Source: an uncultured Verrucomicrobiota bacterium
GTDB taxonomy: Bacteria > Verrucomicrobiota > Kiritimatiellia > CAIQIC01 > Lenti-01
DNA length: 46,003 nucleotides
Direction of reading: 5' to 3'
Assembly (NCBI GenBank): GCA_937872095.1
Contig: CALMNW010000079.1
Span: forward strand, 1-46,003
Position numbers and translations under genes: made by a program. The notes below the pieces were generated by a model that saw only the letters and a list, made by a program, of their open reading frames with translations, searched no databases and was not told the origin of the DNA. Shown here piece by piece: positions 22,922 through 30,027 of this stretch (position 1 is its first letter; every line of letters begins with the position of its first letter).

Positions 22922-23863
22922 ATGAGAGCGTGGCTCAAGAAGCAATACCTCGAAACCGACTGGGGGCGCGGGCTCTTTTCGCCCTGCGTCCGGGCGCGGG
23001 ATTGGCTGCGGCGCGGCGGGTGGCGGTCGGACCGGGCGCAGATCGCGCGGACGTTCGCGCAGACCTTCGGCACCCCGCTGGATTGGGCGCAGCCCCGCAC
23101 GCTGAACGAAAAGCTGAACTGGATGAAGCTGCACGTCCGCGATCCGCGGCAGAAAATCGCGGCGGACAAGTACGCCGTGCGGGAACTCGTGGCCGCGAAA
23201 GCGGGGGAGAAATACCTGATCCCGCTGATCCGGACCTATGCCCGCGCGGAGGAGATCCGGTTCGCGGACCTGCCCGCGGCGTTCGTCCTGAAGGTCAACC
23301 ACGGCAGCGGGCAGAACTGGATCGTGCGGGACCAATCGCGGGAAGACGAACGGAAGGTCGTCCGCCAGTTCCGCGAATGGCTGGCCGCGAGCCACTACGC
23401 GACGTCGCGCGAATGGCCGTACAAGGGGATGAAACCCTTGATCGTGGCCGAGCAGCTGCTGCTCGACGAGAACGGCCGGATCCCAAGCGACTACAAGCTG
23501 CATTGCTTCGGCGGGAAGGTCGCGACGATCCAGGTGGACCTGGACCGCGAGACCGCGCACCGGCGGAATTTCTACGATCTGGATTGGAACCTCCAGCCGT
23601 TCATTTGGACGGAATGGGCAGGGGACCGGCCGGCGTGGCCCAACGGGCCGGCGGTGCCGCGCCCGGCCGCGCTGCCGGAAATGGTGCGGTTGGCGGAAAC
23701 GCTCGCGGCCGATTTCCCGTATGCGCGGATCGACCTGTTCTGTTGCGGCGGAACGGTCTATTTCGGGGAGATCACCTTCTACCACGGCGGGGGCTTCGAG
23801 CGGTTCGATCCGCCCGAATTCGACCGGGTTTTTGGCGAAAAACTGGCGTTGCCGCGCGGATAA
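22922..23863 (+). CDS. ATP-grasp protein, TupA-like
   Basis: A protein of 313 aa from ATG 22922; an upstream TTG at 22877 is less likely. It matches the TupA-like ATP-grasp family often found in polysaccharide clusters: LNEKLNWMKLHVRDPRQKIAADKYAVRELV, FVLKVNHGSGQNWIV, KPLIVAEQLLLDENGRIPSDYKLHCFGGK and ARIDLFCCGGTVYFGEITFYHGGGFERF (ATP/Mg-binding Asp and Glu in the last segment). ATP-grasp enzymes join carboxylates to amines or similar, and a role in teichuronopeptide or glycan decoration is known for TupA. Here it stands alone upstream of pheS. Confidence 0.85.
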   Translation: MRAWLKKQYLETDWGRGLFSPCVRARDWLRRGGWRSDRAQIARTFAQTFGTPLDWAQPRTLNEKLNWMKLHVRDPRQKIAADKYAVRELVAAKAGEKYLIPLIRTYARAEEIRFADLPAAFVLKVNHGSGQNWIVRDQSREDERKVVRQFREWLAASHYATSREWPYKGMKPLIVAEQLLLDENGRIPSDYKLHCFGGKVATIQVDLDRETAHRRNFYDLDWNLQPFIWTEWAGDRPAWPNGPAVPRPAALPEMVRLAETLAADFPYARIDLFCCGGTVYFGEITFYHGGGFERFDPPEFDRVFGEKLALPRG

Positions 23864-23883
23864 ACCCGTTTTTCGTGCTTTCT

Positions 23884-23906
23884 ATTTTTCCACGACGTGG
23901 AAAAAT
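23884..23906. repeat. TTTTCCACG-type palindrome, copy 3
   Basis: A perfect 11-bp inverted repeat (ATTTTTCCACG/CGTGGAAAAAT) around A, in the pheS leader. Confidence 0.85.
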
Positions 23907-23915
23907 GGGCGGGAA

Positions 23916-23936
23916 TTTTTCCACAGTGTGGAAAAA
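23916..23936. repeat. TTTTCCACA-type palindrome, copy 4
   Basis: A perfect 10-bp inverted repeat (TTTTTCCACA/TGTGGAAAAA) around G. Both arms changed together (CG to CA and CG to TG), so symmetry is retained: a compensatory change. Confidence 0.85.
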
Positions 23937-23938
23937 AG

Positions 23939-23957
23939 TTTTCCACGGCGTGGAAAA
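23939..23957. repeat. TTTTCCACG-type palindrome, copy 5
   Basis: Identical to copy 2 (71-89). It lies 22 bp upstream of the pheS start codon. Confidence 0.85.
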
Positions 23958-23979
23958 ATCGCGATTTCGAGGAGAGTTC

Positions 23980-24996
23980 ATGGACATCAAGGAAGTGGAT
24001 GGATTGACGGCGCAGGCGCTGGCGGAGCTGGCGGGCGCGGCGGATGGGACCGCGCTGGAGGCGCTGCGGGTGAAATACATCGGCCGCAACGGGATGCTGC
24101 CCGGCCTGATGCAGGGGCTCAAGGACGTGCCCGCGGCGGACAAGCCGGCGATGGGCCAAGCCCTGAACCGCTTCAAGACGGGCGTGACGGCGGCGGTGGC
24201 CGAGCGCAAGGCGGCGCTGGAGGCGGTTGCCAAGGCGGCCAAGGCCGGCGCGTTCGATCTTTCCCTGCCCGGGCGCTGGCCGCGGCGCGGCCGGCTGCAC
24301 CCGATCCAGCAGCTGATCGACCGGACCTCGGCGATCTTCCGCCGGATGGGCTTCACCGTCGCGGACGGGCCGGACGTCGAGACGGAGTACTACAACTTCG
24401 ACGCGCTCAACACGCCGGCGGACCACGTCTCGCGCGACGTGCAGGACACGTTCTATCTGCCTGGCGGGCTGCTGCTGCGGACGCAAACGAGCGCCGTGCA
24501 GGCGCGCTACATGGAAAGCCGGAAGCCGCCGGTGCGGATCGTCTGCCCGGGGCGCTGCTACCGCCGCGATACGACCGACGCGACGCACAGCGCCAACTTC
24601 CACCAGATCGAAGGCCTCTACGTCGACGAGAAGGTGAGCCTGGCGGATCTGAAGGGCGACATCGACCATTTCGCGCGCGAGCTGATGGGCCCGGGCGTGA
24701 AGTCGCGCTTCCGCACGCATTTCTTCCCGTTCACGGAACCGAGCGTGGAAGTGGATTTCTCGTGCCACATGTGCGGCGGGAAAGGTTGCCGCGTGTGCAA
24801 GCAGAGCGGCTGGATCGAGATCATGGGCGCCGGCATGGTGGATCCCAACGTCTTCAAGCTGGCCGGCTACGATCCGGAACAGGTGACCGGCTACGCCTTC
24901 GGCATGGGCATCGAGCGCCTGGCGATGATTTTGTTCGGCATCGACGACATCCGGCGGCTCTATGAAAACGACGTGAGGTATCTCGCCCAATTCTGA
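23980..24996 (+). CDS. pheS: Phenylalanine--tRNA ligase alpha subunit
   Basis: A protein of 338 aa from ATG 23980 with a GAGGAG ribosome site. It has an N-terminal coiled coil (1-85), then class II aminoacyl-tRNA synthetase motifs: HPIQQLIDRTSAIFRRMGF (motif 1), RTQTSAVQARYM, CPGRCYRRDTTDATHSANFHQIEGLYVD (motif 2), HFFPFTEPSVEVDF and GMGIERLAMILFGIDDIR (motif 3). It also has CHMCGGKGCRVCKQSGW, the common cysteine patch of some PheS proteins. It charges tRNA-Phe with PheT. The upstream leader is only 116 bp, contains three palindromes and shows no T-box features. Confidence 0.98.
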   Translation: MDIKEVDGLTAQALAELAGAADGTALEALRVKYIGRNGMLPGLMQGLKDVPAADKPAMGQALNRFKTGVTAAVAERKAALEAVAKAAKAGAFDLSLPGRWPRRGRLHPIQQLIDRTSAIFRRMGFTVADGPDVETEYYNFDALNTPADHVSRDVQDTFYLPGGLLLRTQTSAVQARYMESRKPPVRIVCPGRCYRRDTTDATHSANFHQIEGLYVDEKVSLADLKGDIDHFARELMGPGVKSRFRTHFFPFTEPSVEVDFSCHMCGGKGCRVCKQSGWIEIMGAGMVDPNVFKLAGYDPEQVTGYAFGMGIERLAMILFGIDDIRRLYENDVRYLAQF

Positions 24997-25008
24997 GAAT
25001 CGGGCGAG
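24982..25008 (+). promoter_or_regulatory. Hairpin with the pheS stop codon in the loop
   Basis: Twelve-base arms CTCGCCCAATTC and GAATCGGGCGAG pair with one mismatch and enclose exactly the TGA stop codon. There is no T run after it, so it is not a normal terminator. It could regulate pheT translation or mRNA stability. Confidence 0.6.
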
Positions 25009-25052
25009 TGAATTCCAACCCCTGAATTTCTGGATACTGATAGGATTTGACC

Positions 25053-27461
25053 ATGAAGATACCGTTGAGCTGGTTGAAAGAGTACGTGGACTTCGAGGAC
25101 ACGGTCGCGGGGTTGGCGGACAAGCTGACGTTCTCGGGCGTGGAAGTCGAAGGCATCGAGCGCCTCGGCGGCGGCGTGCCGGGCGTGGTGGTGGCCGAAG
25201 TCCTCGCGATCGAGAAGCACCCGAACGCGGACAAGCTGTCGCTGTGCCGCGTGAACTTCGGCGGTCCGGCCGAAATGACGGTGGTCTGCGGCGCGCCGAA
25301 CGTGGCCGTGGGCGGGAAGTACCCGTTCGCGCCGCTGGGCACGACGTTGCCGGCCGGCTTCACGATCGAAAAGCGCAAGGTGCGCGGGGTCTTCAGCGAG
25401 GGCATGCTCTGCGCCGAGGACGAATTGGGCCTCTCCGACGACCACGCCGGGCTGATGGTGCTGGACGCGAAATGGGCGCCGGGCACGCCGCTGGCCGAGG
25501 TGCTGGGCCCGCCGGAGACGGTGGTCGAAGTCGAAATCACCCCGAACCGACCGGATTGCCTGAGTCTGCTGGGCATCGCGCGCGAAGTGGCCGCCTTGTA
25601 TGGGACGACGGTCAAGCGGCCGGACGAAACGCTGGCCGAAACGGATCCCGCGGCGGAGACGGCGACGAGCGTGGCCGTCGAAGATCTGGTGGATTGCCCG
25701 CGGTACACGGCGCGCATCCTGCGGGACGTGAAGGTGGGCCCGAGCCCCGACTGGATGAAGCGGCGCCTCGAAGCGGCCGGCATTCGGGCGATCAACAACG
25801 TCGTGGACATCACGAACTACGTCATGCTCGAGTGCGGGCAGCCGCTGCATGCGTTCGACCAGAAGCTGCTGGCGGAAGGCCGCATCGTGGTGCGGCTGCC
25901 CAAACCGGGCGAGAAGATTCTGACGCTGGACGGCGTGGAACGGACGCTGGAACCGCAGATGCTCGTGATCGCCGACGCGGTCAAGCCGATGGCGGTGGCC
26001 GGCGTGATGGGCGGCGAGCACAGCGGAATCAACGAAAGCACGACGGATGTCCTGCTGGAGAGCGCGAATTTCCGGCCGGCGTCGGTCCGCGCGACGAGCA
26101 AGAAGCTGGGGATGCTTTCGGATGCGTCGTACCGCTTCATGCGCGGCGTGGACGCGGAGCTGGCGGAATTCGGCAGCCGGCGCGCGGCGAAGCTGATGTA
26201 CGAACTGGCCGGCGCCACGTTGCTGCGGGGCGTGGTGGACGTGCGGTCGGAACCGAAGCGGCCGTGGACCGTCGTCTGCCGGCCGGCGCGGCTGGAAGCC
26301 CTGCTGGGCATCGCGGCGACGCCGGAAGAAATCGCGCAGGTCTTCGCGGCGCTGGAGCTGAAGGTGCTGAAGAGCGGTCCGGACGCGGTCGAGGTGGAAG
26401 TGCCCACGTTCCGCGAGGACCTGACGCGCGAAGCGGATCTGATCGAGGAATACGCGCGCATCTACGGGCTGAAGAAGCTGCCGCCGGTGCGCTCGATGGC
26501 GACCATCGTGCCCGACGCGGACGACAAGCCGGCGCAGGCGCAGGCGCGGCTGCGCGACGTGCTCGTGGGCCTGGGCCTGCAACAGATCATGCACTACAGC
26601 TTTCTCGCGGAAGGGCTGCTGGACCTGTTCGACCAGGACAACGCGCCGAACCGCGCGAAGCTGGCGAACCCCCTGACGGCGGACCACACGGTCATGCGCG
26701 ACGCGCTGTTGCCGCAGATGGTCGAGACCATCGGCCTCAATTTCTCGCGGCAGGTGGCGGAAACGGCGTTCTTCGAGACGGGCCGCGTCTTCCGGCTGGG
26801 GCCGGACGGCAAGCCGGCGGAAACCGACCACGTGGCGGTCGGGTTGTTCGGGCCGACGGGCCGCACGGGTCTGGACAAGTTCAAGCCCGTGGACGAGTTG
26901 GAAGCGTTCCTGTGGATCAAAGGCCTGTGGGAACGGGCGGCGGCCGCGCTGAACCTGCGCGGCGCGGCGCTGCGGCCGGCGGATCGGCCGTGGAGCGAGC
27001 CGGGCCGCGGCATGGAAATCGTCGTGGACGGCGCGGTCGTCGGCTGGCTGGGCCTGCTGAAGGCGGAGATCGCGAAGGAATGGCGCATCCACGAACCGGT
27101 GGGCCTGCTGGAAGCGGAAGCGAAGCCGCTGGTCAAGGACGTGGAGGCGATGCAACCCTTGGTCCCGCCGCCTAGTTTCCCGAGCATCCGGCGCGACGCG
27201 GCCTTGATCGTGGGCGCGGACGTGCGCCACGAACGGGTCGTGGAAGTCGCGCGCGCGGCGGCGCCGGCCGAACTCGAGAAGATCGAGCTGTTCGACGTCT
27301 ACCAGGGCAAGAACCTGGGCGAAGGCCGCAAGAGCATGGCCTATGCGTTCACGTATCGGTCCAAGACCGGCACGCTGACCGACGAAACGGCCAACGGTTT
27401 CCAGGAAAAAGTGAACGCGGCGCTCAAAGCGCAATTGCCGGCCGAAATCCGGGAAGGGTAG
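25053..27461 (+). CDS. pheT: Phenylalanine--tRNA ligase beta subunit
   Basis: A protein of 802 aa from ATG 25053 (AGGA eight bases upstream). It has the usual B1-B8 domain order: MKIPLSWLKEYVDF, a tRNA-binding EMAP-like domain at about 40-155 (VVAEVLAIEKHPNADKLSLCRV), then EITPNRPDCLSLLGIAREVAAL (B1), INNVVDITNYVMLECGQPLHAFD (B3/B4), B5, the catalytic-like core, and the C-terminal ferredoxin-fold anticodon-binding domain (FPSIRRDAALIVGADV to the end). It forms a heterotetramer with PheS. It is separated from pheS by 56 bp that include the stop-codon hairpin. Confidence 0.98.
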   Translation: MKIPLSWLKEYVDFEDTVAGLADKLTFSGVEVEGIERLGGGVPGVVVAEVLAIEKHPNADKLSLCRVNFGGPAEMTVVCGAPNVAVGGKYPFAPLGTTLPAGFTIEKRKVRGVFSEGMLCAEDELGLSDDHAGLMVLDAKWAPGTPLAEVLGPPETVVEVEITPNRPDCLSLLGIAREVAALYGTTVKRPDETLAETDPAAETATSVAVEDLVDCPRYTARILRDVKVGPSPDWMKRRLEAAGIRAINNVVDITNYVMLECGQPLHAFDQKLLAEGRIVVRLPKPGEKILTLDGVERTLEPQMLVIADAVKPMAVAGVMGGEHSGINESTTDVLLESANFRPASVRATSKKLGMLSDASYRFMRGVDAELAEFGSRRAAKLMYELAGATLLRGVVDVRSEPKRPWTVVCRPARLEALLGIAATPEEIAQVFAALELKVLKSGPDAVEVEVPTFREDLTREADLIEEYARIYGLKKLPPVRSMATIVPDADDKPAQAQARLRDVLVGLGLQQIMHYSFLAEGLLDLFDQDNAPNRAKLANPLTADHTVMRDALLPQMVETIGLNFSRQVAETAFFETGRVFRLGPDGKPAETDHVAVGLFGPTGRTGLDKFKPVDELEAFLWIKGLWERAAAALNLRGAALRPADRPWSEPGRGMEIVVDGAVVGWLGLLKAEIAKEWRIHEPVGLLEAEAKPLVKDVEAMQPLVPPPSFPSIRRDAALIVGADVRHERVVEVARAAAPAELEKIELFDVYQGKNLGEGRKSMAYAFTYRSKTGTLTDETANGFQEKVNAALKAQLPAEIREG

Positions 27462-27466
27462 GACAC

Positions 27467-27889
27467 ATGAAAAAGCGAATGATCGAAAACGGGACCATGG
27501 ATTGCGATCGCCGCACGTTCCTGAAACGCTCGGGAGCGGTATTGGGATTGTTGGCGTTGGCGGGCGTGCCGCCGGCGCTGGCGGAAGACGCGGCCTGGAC
27601 CGCCGTGGGCGCGGAAGCGGACTTTCCGGAGGGCGAGCCGAAATTCCTGAAGGAGCACAACGCCTTCGTCGTGAAAACGCCGGACGGGGTCCGCGCGCTG
27701 TCCGCTCGGTGCACCCACCGGGGGTGCACGGTGGAGGTGTCCGGCAACGAGTTCGTTTGCCCGTGCCATCGCGCCCGGTTTTCCGCCGACGGCGCCGTGC
27801 TGAAGGGTCCGGCCCGCGATCCGCTGCCGGCCCTGCCCGCCAAGATCGAAGACGGCCAAGTGTGGCTGGGTTCGGAAAACGCCGGCTGA
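27467..27889 (+). CDS. Tat-exported Rieske [2Fe-2S] protein
   Basis: A protein of 140 aa starting 5 bp after pheT. A twin-arginine signal (CDRRTFLKRSGAVLGLLALAG) is followed by a Rieske domain with both cluster motifs: CTHRGC (CxH) and CPCH (CxxH). The size fits a single-domain, membrane-anchored or periplasmic Rieske ferredoxin. No cytochrome b is next to it, so it is not clearly part of a bc complex. It is probably co-transcribed with pheT. Confidence 0.93.
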   Translation: MKKRMIENGTMDCDRRTFLKRSGAVLGLLALAGVPPALAEDAAWTAVGAEADFPEGEPKFLKEHNAFVVKTPDGVRALSARCTHRGCTVEVSGNEFVCPCHRARFSADGAVLKGPARDPLPALPAKIEDGQVWLGSENAG

Positions 27890-27920
27890 GGACGCGCCCC
27901 GAACCGCGAGGAGATGGATC

Positions 27921-28193
27921 ATGCCGACCTATGAGTACGAGTGCCGCAAGTGCGGCTACCAGTTCGAAAAATTCCAAGCCATCACGGCGGAGCCGTTGAA
28001 GACCTGCCCGAAATGCCGGGGCAAGGTGGCGCGCCTGGTGTCGGGCGGCGCCGGCATCCTGTTCAAAGGGTCCGGATTCTACCAGACGGACTACAAGAAA
28101 ACCTCGCATGCGTCCCATGCAACGGATAAAAGCACCGAGAAAAAGACGGAAAGCGCCCCGGCGGACGGCAAATCGGCCAAACCGGCGAAGTAG
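27921..28193 (+). CDS. FmdB-family zinc ribbon protein
   Basis: A protein of 90 aa with a strong GAGGAG site. The N-terminal MPTYEYECRKCGYQFEKFQ...CPKCRGKV is the FmdB regulatory-type zinc ribbon (two CxxC pairs), and GILFKGSGFYQTDYKK is the conserved end of the domain. The last 25 residues are Lys/Ser/Ala-rich and disordered. The role of the family is unclear. Confidence 0.92.
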   Translation: MPTYEYECRKCGYQFEKFQAITAEPLKTCPKCRGKVARLVSGGAGILFKGSGFYQTDYKKTSHASHATDKSTEKKTESAPADGKSAKPAK

Positions 28194-28202
28194 GAGACGA
28201 CC

Positions 28203-28910
28203 ATGGAAGAAAACATTCTGATGATGCGCTGCACGAAGTGCGGCGAAATGAACCGGTTGCCGGTGGTGCATTGCAAGAAGTGCGGCGCGCGGCTGGATTT
28301 CGAAACGGCCGAGCAGCACATGAAAGACGCCAGCGGGCCGACGGTGGAGCAGCAAATCCGCATGGCTGCCCGGCTGGCGGCGGCGTTCGTGCTGCTGCTG
28401 ATCGTCCTGCTGATGATCTGGCCGGCCCGGATGACGCGGACGACCGGCGACGAAATGGACGCCAAGCGCTACCGCATGAAAGGGGAGCTCCTGGTCGAGG
28501 CCTTGAACCGCGGGCTACCGGCCTCGCAAGTGATCGAGGAAAAGGAAATCAACGCGCACCTGAGCGAGATGCTGGCGGCGCAGCCGGCTGCGCGCGGCGG
28601 ACTTTCCGCCCATCTCGACGACGTCGGCGCGCGGTTCTTCCCCGGCCGGGCGGAAGTGTTCGTGGCGATCGGCCGCGGGCCGTTCACGTTCACGGGCACG
28701 TTCTACGCCAAGCCCAAGGGGTCGAAGCTGGTCGTGACGGGCGCGAAGGCGGGGCATCTGCCGCTGCCAGGTTTCTTGGGCAAACTCTACGCCAGCACGC
28801 AGTCCGGGCTTTTCCGGCAGATGAAAAACGAATCGCGGATCGTGCGGAACCTGGACGGCGCCTCGGTGAACGACGGTTCGATCGAATTGCTGATCCAAGG
28901 CGGCAACTGA
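28203..28910 (+). CDS. Zinc-ribbon protein with one membrane segment, function unknown
   Basis: A protein of 235 aa. The N-terminal cytoplasmic zinc ribbon is CTKCGEMNRLPVVHCKKCGAR (10-30), then one transmembrane helix (about 57-75, AAAFVLLLIVLLMIW), then an external domain. The external part has alternating strands (GPFTFTGTFYAKPKG, LVVTGAKAGHLPLPGFLG) that look like a small beta-rich domain. I do not recognise the family. It follows the FmdB-like gene by 9 bp with an AGGAG site, and is followed by dtd. Confidence 0.65.
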   Translation: MEENILMMRCTKCGEMNRLPVVHCKKCGARLDFETAEQHMKDASGPTVEQQIRMAARLAAAFVLLLIVLLMIWPARMTRTTGDEMDAKRYRMKGELLVEALNRGLPASQVIEEKEINAHLSEMLAAQPAARGGLSAHLDDVGARFFPGRAEVFVAIGRGPFTFTGTFYAKPKGSKLVVTGAKAGHLPLPGFLGKLYASTQSGLFRQMKNESRIVRNLDGASVNDGSIELLIQGGN

Positions 28911-28917
28911 GTCCGGC

Positions 28918-29370
28918 GTGAAGGCGGTCTTCCAGCGGGTCGCGAGCGCGGAAGTCCGCAGCGAAGGCCGCGCGACGGGCCGCATCGGGCCGGGGGCGGT
29001 GATCCTGCTGGGCATCGGCCGGACGGATACCGAAGCGGACGCGGCGAAGCTGGCCGACAAGGTCGCCAAGCTGCGGGTTTTCGACGACGCGGAGGGGAAG
29101 ATGAATTTGCCGATCTCGGCGGTGCCGGGCGGGAAGTTCATCGTGGTGAGCCAGTTCACGCTGCACGGGAACGCGGCGAAGGGGAACCGCCCGAGCTATC
29201 TCGACGCGGCGCCGCCGGAACAGGCGGAGCCGCTGTACGAGCGGTTCGTGGCGTGCCTGCGGGACATGGGTTTCGTCGTGGAAACGGGCGTGTTCCGCAC
29301 GGCGATGCAGGTGGAACTGGTCAACGACGGCCCGGTGACGCTGCTGCTCGATACCGACGAATGGAAGTAG
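28918..29370 (+). CDS. dtd: D-aminoacyl-tRNA deacylase
   Basis: A protein of 150 aa, normal length. It has a GTG start at 28918 (the first residues KAVFQRVASAEV match the DTD N-terminus). Catalytic and substrate motifs are VVSQFTL and VNDGPVTLLL (the conserved GP cis-proline motif), with GNRPSYLDAA between. It removes D-amino acids and glycine from mischarged tRNAs. It is the last gene of the pheT-to-dtd run and is convergent with trmL 15 bp away. Confidence 0.96.
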   Translation: MKAVFQRVASAEVRSEGRATGRIGPGAVILLGIGRTDTEADAAKLADKVAKLRVFDDAEGKMNLPISAVPGGKFIVVSQFTLHGNAAKGNRPSYLDAAPPEQAEPLYERFVACLRDMGFVVETGVFRTAMQVELVNDGPVTLLLDTDEWK

Positions 29371-29385
29371 CCGCGCGCGGCGGCG

Positions 29386-29898
29386 TCATCCGCCCGCGTC
29401 GATCTGGCGCAGGGCTTCGTAGACGACGATGGCGACGGCGCTGGAGAGATTGAGGGAGCGGACGTGCTGGGTCTGGATGGGGATGCCGCGGACGGAATCG
29501 GCGTGGGCGGCGAGCAAGTCGTCGGGCAACCCCTTGGTTTCGCAGCCGAACACGAGGGCGTCGCCGGGGCGGTATTCGACCTGGGTATAGGGACGGGAGC
29601 TGCCGGTGCTGTAGAGGAAGAGCCGGGCCGCGCCTAATGCGGCGCGGCAAGCCTCCCAGGAAGGATGAACCTGCACCTGGACGGCGTCCCAGTAGTCGAG
29701 GCCGGCGCGGCGGAGCTGGGCGTCGGTGATCTTGAATCCGAGGGGCTCGACGAGATGCAAGCGGGTGCCGGTGGCGGCGCAGAGGCGGGCGACGTTGCCG
29801 GTGTTGGGGGGGATTTCGGGGTGGACGAGGACGACGTGGAGCGGGGCGGCCGGCCAGCGGAAATCGAATTCGGCTTTTCGCGAATGGGCGTGTTTCAT
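29386..29898 (-). CDS. trmL: tRNA (cytidine(34)-2'-O)-methyltransferase, SPOUT family
   Basis: A protein of 170 aa from ATG 29898; the upstream extension is unlikely. SPOUT motifs are LHVVLVHPEIPPNTGNVARLCAATG (motif 1), LVFGCETKGLP (motif 2) and IPIQTQHVRSLNLSSAVAIVVYEALRQ (motif 3, the knot). TrmL methylates the wobble nucleotide of tRNA-Leu isoacceptors. It is convergent with dtd. Confidence 0.95.
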   Translation of the reverse strand: MKHAHSRKAEFDFRWPAAPLHVVLVHPEIPPNTGNVARLCAATGTRLHLVEPLGFKITDAQLRRAGLDYWDAVQVQVHPSWEACRAALGAARLFLYSTGSSRPYTQVEYRPGDALVFGCETKGLPDDLLAAHADSVRGIPIQTQHVRSLNLSSAVAIVVYEALRQIDAGG

Positions 29899-30027
29899 GG
29901 GATCAGGATAGGGGCCGGGCCGGGCGAGGGCAAGACGTTCCCCAGCCAAACAAACGGCAGCGGACGTTCCGCGAAACGATCGCGTTCGTTGCGCGCCATG
30001 ATCGCCGTGCCGCGGAGAATCGGCAGA

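Noticed and set aside
23864-23979. T-box riboswitch upstream of pheS
   Set aside because: The leader is only 116 bp and holds no T-box consensus or stem I structure, only three short palindromes.
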